IMG/VR virus record: IMGVR_UViG_3300036820_000010
Location: 20,581 to 84,580 of that record
Origin: a virus
DNA length: 64,000 nucleotides
Direction: 5' to 3' (one strand)
The position numbers and the translations under genes were made by a program. The notes beneath the pieces are model-generated. The model was not told where the DNA came from. It made no database searches and saw nothing but the letters and a program-made list of their open reading frames with translations. Position 1 is the stretch's first letter; every line of letters begins with the position of its first letter. Shown one piece after another: positions 57,033 through 64,000 of this stretch.

Positions 57033-57310
57033 ACCTTATGACTGTTAAGCACATGGAATGCTTAACAGTCATAAGGTCATAGGACTTAACAGTCATAAGG
57101 CCTCATCCTGTTCAGGTATAAGAAGGCAAGGTGAGGAGGGTTAACTCAAGGCGCCTGCCTGCCTTGTCCTCGCGCTCGCCTCATCCTTATGACCTCAGGC
57201 GCCTCGTCCTTATCCTGCCTGCCTCGTCTTTGTTAAACACATGACTTCATTTAAGTTATACCTAGGCACTCCTCATCCTTATCCCAACGATGACTACGAA
57301 CCTTATCCCA
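57033..57310. repeat. Iteron-like repeats, candidate replication or regulatory site
   Basis: An 18-bp perfect inverted repeat (57033-57050 with 57060-57077; core CTTAACAGTCATAAGG) is followed by a third direct copy (57085-57100). Downstream are related short motifs: CTCATCCTTATGACC (57180), CTCGTCCTTATCC (57203), CTCATCCTTATCC (57272) and AACCTTATCC (57299), separated by GCCTGCCT-rich spacers. No gene lies between 56767 and 57426. Confidence 0.5.
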
Positions 57311-57390
57311 GTCCCCATCAGGCACAGGCCTGACATCATACCCACAGTCAAGGCGCCAACAAGACAAGGCATATTTCTACCCTAGACCCC

Positions 57391-57419
57391 TTGACATCTA
57401 GGTGCCAATTGTCTATGAT
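57391..57419 (+). promoter_or_regulatory. Leaderless-type promoter of the HNH gene
   Basis: TTGACA (57391-57396), 17 nt, TATGAT (57414-57419), then 7 nt to ATG 57427. The transcription start would fall on or next to the ATG. Confidence 0.75.
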
Positions 57420-57426
57420 TATAGAT

Positions 57427-57717
57427 ATGGGAACGTTGCGCGCAGGAGGCGAGAAGCGAGGCAACTCGCGTGATCGTCGCAACCGCAAGGTGTGGATGCT
57501 GCGCACATGGGACAATGACCTGGGTGTCGAGGCATGCCGTTGCGTGCATTGCGCACGAATCGGCAGAGAGACGATCCTCGACATCAAGGGTGTCGAGGCA
57601 GATCGCATCGTCCCCGGAGCGTCCTATGCCCATGACAACGTGCAACCGTCCTGTCGATCGTGCAACCTCGCCCGATCGAACAACATCGCCTGGGCACCGC
57701 AAGGCGCCTTCGCCTAG
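57427..57717 (+). CDS. HNH endonuclease (leaderless early gene)
   Basis: 96 residues beginning MGTLRAGGEKRGNSRDRRNR. HNH-type motifs: CRCVHCARIG, GVEADRIVPGASYAHDNVQP and SCRSCNLARSNN. Longer reading upstream would overlap the promoter and is rejected. First gene of a rightward early unit. Confidence 0.8.
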   Translation: MGTLRAGGEKRGNSRDRRNRKVWMLRTWDNDLGVEACRCVHCARIGRETILDIKGVEADRIVPGASYAHDNVQPSCRSCNLARSNNIAWAPQGAFA

Positions 57718-57733
57718 AGGAGTTCAATCGACA

Positions 57734-57928
57734 ATGTCCCGTGTCAACGTCAAGGTCTACCTAGGTAGGTCGCCTCACGTTCGCAACCTGCAGGATGTCG
57801 AGGCAAAGGTCGCCCGCCTAATGCGCCAGGCAGAGAACGACCGCCTGTCGTTGTGGGTCAACTTGGACCTGCCCGACGACGACGAACTCAACGAGCAGCG
57901 GGAGCTGCACGACCTAGGGGTGCTGTGA
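57734..57928 (+). CDS. Small early protein
   Basis: 64 residues from ATG 57734, AGGAG about 12 nt upstream. Begins MSRVNVKVYLGRSPHVRNLQ and ends in an acidic helix. Stop overlaps the next ATG by one base. Confidence 0.5.
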   Translation: MSRVNVKVYLGRSPHVRNLQDVEAKVARLMRQAENDRLSLWVNLDLPDDDELNEQRELHDLGVL

Positions 57929-58152
57929 TGCGAGATCTCAGCGACCTCAATCAGGAGCGCTTCGAACAGGGGTTCGAGCGCCTCCTCGTCCTGTATCGCA
58001 ACTGGAAGAAGGCGGAGGAGGTCGTCCCTCAGAATGCGCATCGTGAGGTAGGCGCCTACAACAGGTTCATGTCCGCCCTCGACATGTTCACGATCATGTC
58101 GGGCGAGGTCTCGGCGACGACGATGTCCTACCTAGAGGACGAGGTGTCCTGA
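57928..58152 (+). CDS. Small early helical protein
   Basis: 74 residues from ATG 57928 (TGATG overlap). Helical (NQERFEQGFERLLVLYRNWK), C-terminal Met-rich part. Function unknown. Confidence 0.5.
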   Translation: MRDLSDLNQERFEQGFERLLVLYRNWKKAEEVVPQNAHREVGAYNRFMSALDMFTIMSGEVSATTMSYLEDEVS

Positions 58153-58445
58153 TGCTCGTGCCCAAGGTCGTCCCGTCCGATGGTGTCGAGGAGGCGTTCG
58201 CTATGTCGCGTGTTTCGCGTTTCGCGTTTCGTGTTTTCACGGTCGTGACGTTCGTCCCTATGGGCGCCCTCTTAGTCCTAGGGGCAGGCATGGTCACGGG
58301 TGTCGCGCGCGTCGATCGCGTGTCGGAGCAGGTCGTGGGTGTGTCCGCGGGGCAGTTCGATGCCTCTCGTAGTGTCGAGGAGCACTATTGCTCCCTCGAC
58401 GTGATGTCAGGTCGTGTCATCGTGTCGTGTCAGGAGGCGAACTGA
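58152..58445 (+). CDS. Early single-pass membrane protein
   Basis: 97 residues, ATG sharing a base with the upstream stop. One helix (FAFRVFTVVTFVPMGALLVL) then an extracellular-like tail with two Cys (HYCSLDVMSG; IVSCQEAN). Possible inner-membrane inhibitor of superinfection or host function; inference. Confidence 0.5.
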   Translation: MLVPKVVPSDGVEEAFAMSRVSRFAFRVFTVVTFVPMGALLVLGAGMVTGVARVDRVSEQVVGVSAGQFDASRSVEEHYCSLDVMSGRVIVSCQEAN

Positions 58446-58609
58446 TGAACAAGGCAGAGCAGAAGGCGAAGGTGATCGAGGCACGTCGCCTCCTGAACCA
58501 CGCCATGGATCACGTAACGATGGGTAATCACGAACAGGCATTCTCCCTGTTCGAGGAGGCCCAGGGAATCGTGTTCGACCTCAAGGAGGCGAACCTGACG
58601 CCCGTCTGA
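58445..58609 (+). CDS. 54-residue helical early protein
   Basis: ATG 58445 overlaps the upstream TGA. TPR-like pair of helices (ARRLLNHAMDHVTMGNHEQA; FSLFEEAQGIVFDLKEANL). Last gene before a strong terminator. Confidence 0.5.
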   Translation: MNKAEQKAKVIEARRLLNHAMDHVTMGNHEQAFSLFEEAQGIVFDLKEANLTPV

Positions 58610-58628
58610 CTGCACTCGATCACAGTTG

Positions 58629-58664
58629 CGCCCGTTTGTCAACCCTGGCAAACGGGCGTTCGTT
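58629..58664 (+). terminator. Strong intrinsic terminator
   Basis: CGCCCGTTTG/CAAACGGGCG, 10 bp with 10-nt loop, followed by TTCGTTTTAT. Ends the early unit starting at 57427. Confidence 0.85.
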
Positions 58665-58813
58665 TTATATCAGGAGTGTAGACACGCTGTGACGCGAGCA
58701 GCCGGTCGCTGCGCGATCGAGGTCGTCACCCCAATAACTCACACGGGCAAACTCTTTTATCGTCGCAGAATCGAGATTTTGCTGTAAACGTTTGCAGGGA
58801 TCTCGTTAGGCGT

Positions 58814-58832
58814 GCGAACTAGATTAGTTCGC
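58814..58832. promoter_or_regulatory. Inverted repeat upstream of the RepA-like gene
   Basis: GCGAACTA GAT TAGTTCGC, perfect 8-bp arms, ~64 nt upstream of a TATAAT box (58896-58901). A candidate operator. The rest of 58665-58943 shows no gene. Confidence 0.4.
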
Positions 58833-58895
58833 GTGACTAACATCGGTTTTTCCCCAGGTCCTGATATTCGATGCGCACGCTCCCGGTCGATCGTC

Positions 58896-58901
58896 TATAA
58901 T
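58896..58901 (+). promoter_or_regulatory. -10 box of the RepA-like gene
   Basis: TATAAT, 42 nt before the ATG at 58944; the AGGAGG ribosome site lies between. The -35 is weak. Confidence 0.5.
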
Positions 58902-58943
58902 CATTGTAATGACCTACGGGAACCTACACACAGGAGGCAACGC

Positions 58944-60023
58944 ATGCCCTCGATCATGACTGGCGTCGAACTCTCGCAAGCCGAGGTGGGCGTTCGCGAA
59001 TTCGTCGTCAAGGACCTAGTCCCCAAGGGGTCACTGACCCTGGTCGCGGCTCGCAAGGGGCGAGGCAAGAGCGTGTTCACCTTGTCCCTCGCCCATCACG
59101 TCACGACCGGCAGGCCTTTCCTGGGTCGTCCTGTCACCCAGGGGCAATGGCTGTACGTCGGGACCGAGGACGACTCGATCGAGTTGAAGGGTCGTTACAA
59201 GCGCCTGTGCGACACCTTGGGCGACGACGCATCGCCCGACATCGACTTGGGCACCCAGTGGGCGAAGCAGTCAGAAGGCGGGATCGACGAATTGCGACGT
59301 TGGGTCGCAGGGTGCGACAACCCCCAGGGGATCACGATCGACTTGGCTGTCGGGGTGACGCCTGAACTCCTGGTCGTGCGTCGGGGGTGGGCGGCGATCG
59401 CGACGTTGATGAAGGAGTGGATCGACCTAGCGCGCCAAGAGAACATCGCCATCATTCTGGTCCTGCACATGAATCGAGGCAAGGACAACTCGAGTGACCC
59501 GATCGGGGACGTGCAGGGATCAGGAGCGGTCACGGCTTACGCCCAGACGCTCCTAGTCATCCAGGGGTCGAACCTAGGCAGCGAACGTTCGTTGTTCGTC
59601 GCGGGCAAGTTCGGGAACTCGATGACCCCGATCACGATCGACGGGGCGTCGATGACGGTCGAACTGCGCGACACGTCATCGGTCGATGACGAGGCGATGT
59701 CGAAGGAGCGCTCTCGCCTGATCACCCTGATCGCCCAGAACCCAGGGTTGAAGGCACGTGAGCTCGCCCGCAAGTGTCGTGATCGTCAAGTCGAGGCGAC
59801 GTGTCGCCTGCTGCAGATGATGGGCGACGACCATCAGGTCGACGTGCGCGAGCGCAGATATTACCCTCACATCGTCGATGTCAACGACCTCGAGGCGGGA
59901 CACGAGGTGTTCGTCCTGGGCAACGATGGGAAGGCGGTCAAGGCAGTCGTCTCCCAGGCATCCCTCCTCGACGCGCCCACCCCTCGCCTGGTTGTCGAGG
60001 AGCACGAGAAGGGGGTCGCCTGA
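58944..60023 (+). CDS. RepA-like RecA-fold ATPase (AAA_25)
   Basis: 359 residues from ATG 58944 with AGGAGG upstream. Walker A TLVAARKGRGKSVFTLSLA; GQWLYVGTEDDSIELKGRYK for the Glu/Asp motif; Walker B region AIILVLHMNRGKDNSSDPIG; DVQGSGAVTAYAQTLLVI. C-terminal ~100 residues contain a winged-helix-like part (LIAQNPGLKARELARK). Such proteins are hexameric helicases or RepA-type replication proteins; close to the iteron-like region it could act at the origin. Second ATPase of this kind besides the primase-helicase. Confidence 0.78.
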   Translation: MPSIMTGVELSQAEVGVREFVVKDLVPKGSLTLVAARKGRGKSVFTLSLAHHVTTGRPFLGRPVTQGQWLYVGTEDDSIELKGRYKRLCDTLGDDASPDIDLGTQWAKQSEGGIDELRRWVAGCDNPQGITIDLAVGVTPELLVVRRGWAAIATLMKEWIDLARQENIAIILVLHMNRGKDNSSDPIGDVQGSGAVTAYAQTLLVIQGSNLGSERSLFVAGKFGNSMTPITIDGASMTVELRDTSSVDDEAMSKERSRLITLIAQNPGLKARELARKCRDRQVEATCRLLQMMGDDHQVDVRERRYYPHIVDVNDLEAGHEVFVLGNDGKAVKAVVSQASLLDAPTPRLVVEEHEKGVA

Positions 60024-60072
60024 CCCTCGAACGAACGTACGCGGGCGACAGGAAAAATTCCTGTCGTCCGCC

Positions 60073-60101
60073 TTGACATTTCCTGTCGAATCGTCTATAT
60101 T
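60073..60101 (+). promoter_or_regulatory. Repeated leaderless promoter, copy 1
   Basis: TTGACA-17-TATATT then TATTGC and ATGGGAACA. Identical over the whole -35 to start region to copies at 60480 and 61148. Confidence 0.8.
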
Positions 60102-60107
60102 TATTGC

Positions 60108-60260
60108 ATGGGAACAATGCCACTCGCGTCGATCATCACCTACGCCTTCCTGTGGGCGATCCCTGCCTCGTTCGTAGGCATGGTCGCCTTCACCATCGTC
60201 GCCCGCGTGCGAACTCAGGTCCAAGTCAAGCGACCCGCACGCCGTAGGAGGACCTTCTGA
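60108..60260 (+). CDS. 50-residue early membrane peptide
   Basis: ATG 60108 is 7 nt from the -10 box, so leaderless. Product begins MGTMPLASIITYAFLWAIPA, one hydrophobic helix, then a basic tail (KRPARRRRTF). Stop shares a base with the next ATG. Confidence 0.6.
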   Translation: MGTMPLASIITYAFLWAIPASFVGMVAFTIVARVRTQVQVKRPARRRRTF

Positions 60261-60460
60261 TGCACACAACCGACCTCTCGATCGTTTGTTCGTACATCGC
60301 GCGTACGATCTCGGCCTGCGAAGTCGACGAGGTGCTAGGCGACGGGACCGCGCGCGCGATCGATGAGGCGATAATGATCCTAGACCTCGACACTCAGCAT
60401 GGCAGGATAGTCGATGTCGCGCGCGTCGTGTTCGACGAACTCGACATGTTCGAATCCTGA
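60260..60460 (+). CDS. Small early protein
   Basis: 66 residues, ATG in TGATG overlap after AGGAGG. Helical, acidic (DVARVVFDELDMFES). Function unknown. Confidence 0.5.
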   Translation: MHTTDLSIVCSYIARTISACEVDEVLGDGTARAIDEAIMILDLDTQHGRIVDVARVVFDELDMFES

Positions 60461-60479
60461 AGATTCCTACATTCTCCTG

Positions 60480-60508
60480 TTGACATTTCCTGTCGAATCG
60501 TCTATATT
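60480..60508 (+). promoter_or_regulatory. Repeated leaderless promoter, copy 2
   Basis: TTGACA (60480-60485), 17 nt, TATATT (60503-60508), TATTGC, ATG 60515. Same sequence as copies 1 and 3. Confidence 0.8.
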
Positions 60509-60514
60509 TATTGC

Positions 60515-61060
60515 ATGGGAACACGATACCCGATCACTGCGAAGTACGCCTCGACTTGCCCCTCCTGCAACGGGGCGATCGAGGTAGGCGACAGGGTCCT
60601 GTGGGCGCGAGGCGAGAAGGCGACGCACGTCGTCTGCCCCAAGAGCACGTCGTGGGTCACGCAGCAGCAGGCACCGGTCGCGCGCATCGCGCCCGAGGCC
60701 CAAGGCGTCTACGTCATCGAGGGGGACGACGAGTCACAGATCGTCAAGGTGCAGGCGACGCGTGACGGTCAGCGCACCTACGCGATGCGTTGGGAGGATC
60801 GCAACGCCGCCCGCCTGATGGGGAACGGCGAACACGCGCACGGCGAATGGGTGTACGAACCTGGCTTGGTCACCGTCGTCGCCCGTGAGGGACACAAGAT
60901 GACCCTCGACGAGGCGAGGGCGTTCATCGTTCTCTACGGGCAGTGTGTGCGCTGTGGGCGTCACCTGAAGGCGGCCGAGAGCGTCGAACGCGGGATCGGT
61001 CCCGTCTGCGTCAAGTACTTCGAGGCAGGAACGACCGGGGCGAGCGTGATCGCCGCCTGA
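60515..61060 (+). CDS. Two-zinc-finger early protein, DUF6011-like C-terminus
   Basis: 181 residues beginning MGTRYPITAKYASTCPSCNG. N-terminal C-x2-C (CPSCNGAIEVG... VVCPKS) and a C-terminal CVRCGRHLKAAESVERGIGP-VC motif typical of DUF6011. Probably DNA- or protein-binding. Leaderless start 7 nt from the -10 box; ends at a perfect terminator. Confidence 0.7.
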   Translation: MGTRYPITAKYASTCPSCNGAIEVGDRVLWARGEKATHVVCPKSTSWVTQQQAPVARIAPEAQGVYVIEGDDESQIVKVQATRDGQRTYAMRWEDRNAARLMGNGEHAHGEWVYEPGLVTVVAREGHKMTLDEARAFIVLYGQCVRCGRHLKAAESVERGIGPVCVKYFEAGTTGASVIAA

Positions 61061-61076
61061 CGATTCGTTCGCAAGG

Positions 61077-61112
61077 GGGGTCGTGCGCGATGCGCACGAC
61101 CCCTTCTTCGTG
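61077..61112 (+). terminator. Strong intrinsic terminator
   Basis: GGGGTCGTGCGC/GCGCACGACCCC, 12 bp with GAT loop, followed by TTCTTCGTG. Confidence 0.85.
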
Positions 61113-61147
61113 GGCTACATCCTTACGAAGATTTTACAAGTTCCCTG

Positions 61148-61176
61148 TTGACATTTCCTGTCGAATCGTCTATATT
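61148..61176 (+). promoter_or_regulatory. Repeated leaderless promoter, copy 3
   Basis: TTGACA, 17 nt, TATATT, TATTGC, ATG 61183. Confidence 0.8.
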
Positions 61177-61182
61177 TATTGC

Positions 61183-61530
61183 ATGGGAACAACCAACGAC
61201 ACGACGAAGACCTTCGACCCCGCCTCGTTCTCGATCGACGCGATGTGGGCAGTCGTCAAGCCACTGCAGGAAACAGACGAGAAGAGGGCAGAGGTGCTCT
61301 GGCGGGTCATGGAGGGGATCGCCAACGCGACCCAGAACGCGCGCCAGGCGACCCGTCGCCTGCGTCAATCCTGCGACGACCTCGACGCTTCCATCGATTC
61401 AATCTGGTCGCATGAAGTCGCCCTGGCCTCAGTCGACCTAGAGAAGGCGCTCGCGACGAGAAGCGTCCTCCTCCCGATCCTGATCAACCTCCTAGGCAAG
61501 GCCGAGGTCACCCGCCTTCTCGGAACTTAG
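61183..61530 (+). CDS. Early helical protein
   Basis: 115 residues beginning MGTTNDTTKTFDPASFSIDA, helical throughout (RAEVLWRVMEGIANATQNAR; SIWSHEVALASVDLEKALAT). Leaderless start; monocistronic between a promoter and terminator. No family recognised. Confidence 0.6.
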   Translation: MGTTNDTTKTFDPASFSIDAMWAVVKPLQETDEKRAEVLWRVMEGIANATQNARQATRRLRQSCDDLDASIDSIWSHEVALASVDLEKALATRSVLLPILINLLGKAEVTRLLGT

Positions 61531-61551
61531 ACGCGACGAATCAGTCGTCGA

Positions 61552-61590
61552 GGCGACCCCCACATCTAAGGGGTCGCCTTCTTCGTGTTT
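61552..61590 (+). terminator. Strong intrinsic terminator
   Basis: GGCGACCCC/GGGGTCGCC, 9 bp with 9-nt loop, followed by TTCTTCGTGTTTC. A CTCGACACC/GGTGTCGAG hairpin lies just downstream (61592-61619). The remaining 200 nt before the next promoter hold no gene. Confidence 0.85.
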
Positions 61591-61828
61591 CTCGACACCT
61601 ATCCCGATGGGTGTCGAGGGTGTCTAGGCCTACCCCTTGTTCTGCGCGCACAGGTCGACGCTCTGACACGGAACTGCGCACCCCGCACAGGTTGATGGAG
61701 TACGAGAGAGCGCGTCGGAGCGTCGAAGACACGACGCGGAGAGACGGGCGTAGCGACGCGAAATCGCATACCCTTAGTGGGTACACCCCCGTAAGAGAGA
61801 TTGCGGCTGCTCGCGTCGAAATTTCCTG

Positions 61829-61858
61829 TTGACATTTCCCGGGGTGATGTGCGATACT
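61829..61858 (+). promoter_or_regulatory. Leaderless promoter, variant
   Basis: TTGACA, 18 nt, GATACT, ATAAAT, then ATG 61865. Diverged spacer but same geometry as the other early promoters. Confidence 0.7.
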
Positions 61859-61864
61859 ATAAAT

Positions 61865-62170
61865 ATGGGAATCGACAAGTCGCGGATGACTCAAGACGCC
61901 GCCTACGTGATCGACCTCGATCGTCGATCGATGTTGGTCCTTTTAGACGACACGGTCAACGAGGTCCTAGCCGAGAACTTCGACCTGAGCATGCGAGAGG
62001 TGATCATGCGCGTACGCAAACTCGACGAGGAAGGCCTAGAGGAAATGGTCACCTCAGGTTCGATCACGCGCGACGAATGCGAGACGGCGATGCGCCCGAC
62101 CGACGAGGATATTCGATCGTCGATCGCGAACTATCGCGCGATGTTCAACCTGATATCGCGCAACTTCTGA
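61865..62170 (+). CDS. Early helical protein
   Basis: 101 residues beginning MGIDKSRMTQDAAYVIDLDR, acidic and helical. Leaderless start and its own terminator. No family recognised. Confidence 0.6.
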   Translation: MGIDKSRMTQDAAYVIDLDRRSMLVLLDDTVNEVLAENFDLSMREVIMRVRKLDEEGLEEMVTSGSITRDECETAMRPTDEDIRSSIANYRAMFNLISRNF

Positions 62171-62185
62171 CAATCCCCTGTTCCC

Positions 62186-62224
62186 TGCGACGGGCGCGCA
62201 ACGTGCGCGTCCCGTCGCATTTTT
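62186..62224 (+). terminator. Strong intrinsic terminator
   Basis: TGCGACGGG/CCCGTCGCA with inner CGCGCA/TGCGCG, followed by TTTTT. Confidence 0.9.
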
Positions 62225-62309
62225 GCATAAGGAAGGACAGGCACCTGCAATGCCCGTCCCATCGTCGTGATATGACACACCCCCGTTGCAGGCGGGAGTT
62301 GAGGGTCGT

Positions 62310-62549
62310 CTAAGCGGTCGTGCCCATGGACACGTCGCCCATGATGTTGGGGTCGACGACGATGTCGAGATGCGCGACGTTGACGCGCACGAACGCCTCG
62401 ATCCCGTGATCCTTGATCGAGGAGTCGTCCTCGTCGGTCGCGAGGTAGGTGGCGAACTCGTGTCGCGCGTCGGCGGCGTTGCGCGCCCGCACGATCGACA
62501 CGTAGGTCCCGTCCCCGTCCGGGGTGACAACGATGTATGCGTTTCCCAT
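62310..62549 (-). CDS. Early small protein on the minus strand
   Basis: 79 residues beginning MGNAYIVVTPDGDGTYVSIV, a beta-alpha mix with an acidic loop (TDEDDSSIKDHG). Its ATG is 7 nt from a TATAAT box, i.e. a leaderless start in reverse orientation to the other early genes. Confidence 0.6.
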   Translation of the reverse strand: MGNAYIVVTPDGDGTYVSIVRARNAADARHEFATYLATDEDDSSIKDHGIEAFVRVNVAHLDIVVDPNIMGDVSMGTTA

Positions 62550-62556
62550 TACTATG

Positions 62557-62585
62557 ATTATAGGGGGTCGGGGGCATCCTGTCAA
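62557..62585 (-). promoter_or_regulatory. Leaderless promoter, minus strand
   Basis: TTGACA, 17 nt, TATAAT, CATAGTA, ATGGGAA on the minus strand; both hexamers are full consensus. Confidence 0.85.
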
Positions 62586-64000
62586 CCCCGAATTTTCGTT
62601 CGTGCACGCGTGCGTGCGCACGTGTCGCTTGTCAACCGCGTTTTCGCGTTTCGTGTTTCGCGTTTCGTTTACAACATATCGCGATAGTGTCGGGAACCCC
62701 TAGGGGACCTCGACACCCATCTCTGCCCACGCAGACCCTGGGCGTCTCGCGTCACAGCCGGTCGCTGCGACACGAGAAGGCACGCCCCGATAGATTCGTC
62801 GGCCGAGAGATTCTCGCGTCGGAGATCGCGTCTCTCCGCGTCGAGGTGACCTGGTGAATTTCCAAGTTTCTTGGAATTCCCAAGGCCCTTGGATTTTCCA
62901 ACATTCTTGGAAATTCCAAGGGCCTTGGATTTTCCCCAGGGCGAACGCCCGTTCGGGTTTAAACCGAAAATCCGAACCGGGCTTACCAGGGGCTGCTCTC
63001 GGGGGCTTACCGTACCGGTTTTATATTATAATTATAATGTAATAGAAATTTTCAAAAACTGCAAAAATTTTTTTTTCAGGTTTTGGGTTTTTGCCTTGAC
63101 TCCCCTTGGATTTTGTCCAGGCAAAGCAAGACCTTGGTCTCTACTCCACCTTGCCTAGAAACGCAACATCTTGAGATTCGACCGAAGTAGTTTGACTTCT
63201 CCTCCGAGGTAAGACTCAACCCCCGCACTCATCCTGGGTCTCAAGACAGAGTCAGGGAACAAATTCAGTCAGTCTAGACTCCACCTGGATTTATTACGCG
63301 CACGCGCGCTTGAAACCAATCCCGACGTGATCTCCCGACGTGTCAAGGTTCCTGAGTTTTCCCAAAGGCAGGAGTCTGAGAACCTGAGTAAACCCCAAAT
63401 CTAGTCTCTACTCCAATGACTGACCCCGCAACCAGAGTTGCATCCCCTAGGGGAACTCAAGGCCTAGAAACTCAAAATCAAACGGGGAGAAAAGCCCCCC
63501 GGTATTTTTCAAGGGAGCGGGGCTACCCCGGGGGCCTAGGCAAACGGGGAGAAAACAGAGTGAGTGTGTTCTGAGTGTCGAGAAAACCCCCTGGGTCCTG
63601 TGATTATTGAAGTTCCCTCTCTGCCCAGGACTCTACCTTGAATCAAAACAGACCAGGGAAAAGACCGGACTTGTCGGGAGGGCATGGTGCGGGGTGTCGG
63701 GTAGGTGGGGAGTGGTAAGTCTTGTCGGTCAGTCCTGGCATGGACAGTCGGCTTGGTGAGGTGCGGCAAGGTTAGTCGGAAAGGATAGGTACGGCCAGGT
63801 TCGGTAAGTCGTTACGGTCTGGATAGTCTAGAAGGCAGGGTTCGGGTTGTCGGAGTGGGACGGCATGGTGTGTGCCGGATTGTCGGGACGGCATGGGCTG
63901 GAAGGGATTGTCGGTGAGGTATGGGCTGTCGGGGAGGGATGGATTGTCGGGGGGGGGGGGGGGGGGTACGGTGTGGTCCGGGTTTTAGGTAAGGTGTGGT
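62586..64000. other. Noncoding end region with palindromes, AT-rich tract and G-rich array
   Basis: About 1.4 kb without a credible gene. 62859-62935 has four short palindromes (CCAAG/CTTGG or CCAAGGCCCTTGG-type) in tandem. 63020-63095 is very AT-rich with TATATTATAATTATAATG and long A/T runs. 63480-63560 has two copies of AAACGGGGAGAAAA. 63660-64000 is G-rich with degenerate TTGTCGGG-GGCATGG repeats and an 18-G run at 63949-63966. The rest (63100-63470) looks like decayed or spacer sequence. Confidence 0.6.
62859..62935. repeat. Tandem palindromes
   Basis: CCAAGTTTCTTGG, CCAAGGCCCTTGG, CCAACATTCTTGG and CCAAGGGCCTTGG spaced 17-22 bp apart, linked by AATTCC- and ATTTTCC-like spacers. Spurious frames cross it. 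Confidence 0.55.

Noticed and set aside
56821-57048. Overlapping frames on both strands between 56.8 and 57.05 kb
   Set aside because: They cross hairpins and the terminator-like T-run, with no ribosome site on either strand.
57391-57426. Longer start (57391) for the HNH gene
   Set aside because: It would lie inside the -35/-10 promoter; the ATG at 57427 matches the leaderless geometry of the other early genes.
62854-63158. Frames of 62 and 95 codons through the tandem palindromes
   Set aside because: Their repetitive W/F/P-rich translations simply reflect the palindromic DNA; no ribosome site.
63536-63769. 77-codon leftward frame in the G-rich region
   Set aside because: Translation is Pro/Arg/Ser-rich low complexity as expected from the antisense of a G-rich array.

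Overview
The window is the genome, or most of it, of a lytic long-tailed dsDNA phage (siphovirus type). A tape-measure protein, tail-tip proteins, an endolysin/holin region, an HK97-type large terminase and a phage replisome are all visible. I found no integrase, repressor/attachment pair, tRNA or CRISPR array. Host signs point to an actinobacterium: a DUF397 protein (a mainly actinomycete family), several Cys-rich small protein families I associate with actinophages, sigma70-type promoters (TTGACA-17-TATAAT), many genes placed as if read from leaderless mRNAs, and frequent GTG/TTG starts. The host assignment is inference.

Layout. 1-12.1 kb (+): end of the tail operon (tape measure with a CHAP domain, Kelch/Fn3 tail protein, tail hub, spike-like protein), then a lysis region with several small membrane proteins, a GH25/DUF1906-like endolysin, a holin-like protein and a papain-fold protease. 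12.3-30.0 kb (-): DNA metabolism, comprising a UDG-PolA fusion, a 7-deazaguanine island (DpdA, YkgJ-like protein, MazG-like protein, QueC, FolE, DUF3310, QueE, QueD, QueF), DUF669 and Sak4-like proteins, a Cas4/RecB-like nuclease, a RuvC-like resolvase, a SNF2-type helicase and a VWA metallopeptidase-like protein. 30.1-38.2 kb (-): lipoprotein, coiled-coil protein, secreted Gly/Pro-rich protein, a roughly 670-nt noncoding region with its own promoter and terminator, a MoxR ATPase and small Cys-rich genes. 38.2-42.2 kb (+): structured leader, primase-helicase, tandem stem-loop RNA, GIY-YIG nuclease and an excisionase-like HTH protein. 42.8-46.7 kb (-): small genes, several membrane proteins. 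46.7-47.8 kb (+): HNH nuclease and a GT-A-like protein. 47.7-56.8 kb (-): BppU-like, very long repeat fibre and fibre-like proteins, an intein-split terminase large subunit, small head protein, terminase small subunit, DUF397 and small genes. 57.0-62.6 kb: iteron-like repeats, then short transcription units with near-identical promoters placing the ATG at the expected transcription start, plus a RepA-like ATPase. 62.6-64.0 kb: noncoding, with palindromes, a very AT-rich tract and a G-rich degenerate repeat array.

How it works together. FolE, QueD, QueE, QueC and QueF form a complete route from GTP to preQ1, and DpdA would exchange guanines in phage DNA for the 7-deazaguanine base, giving predicted protection from host restriction. 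PolA, primase-helicase, SSB-like DUF669, Sak4, RuvC-like and Cas4-like proteins form a replication/recombination set. The MoxR-VWA pair, with secreted and lipoprotein partners, looks like a separate accessory module. RNA structure is unusually prominent: a large ornate noncoding RNA candidate, a pseudoknot-capable leader with an overlapping micro-ORF on the primase gene, and a tandem stem-loop element before the GIY-YIG gene.
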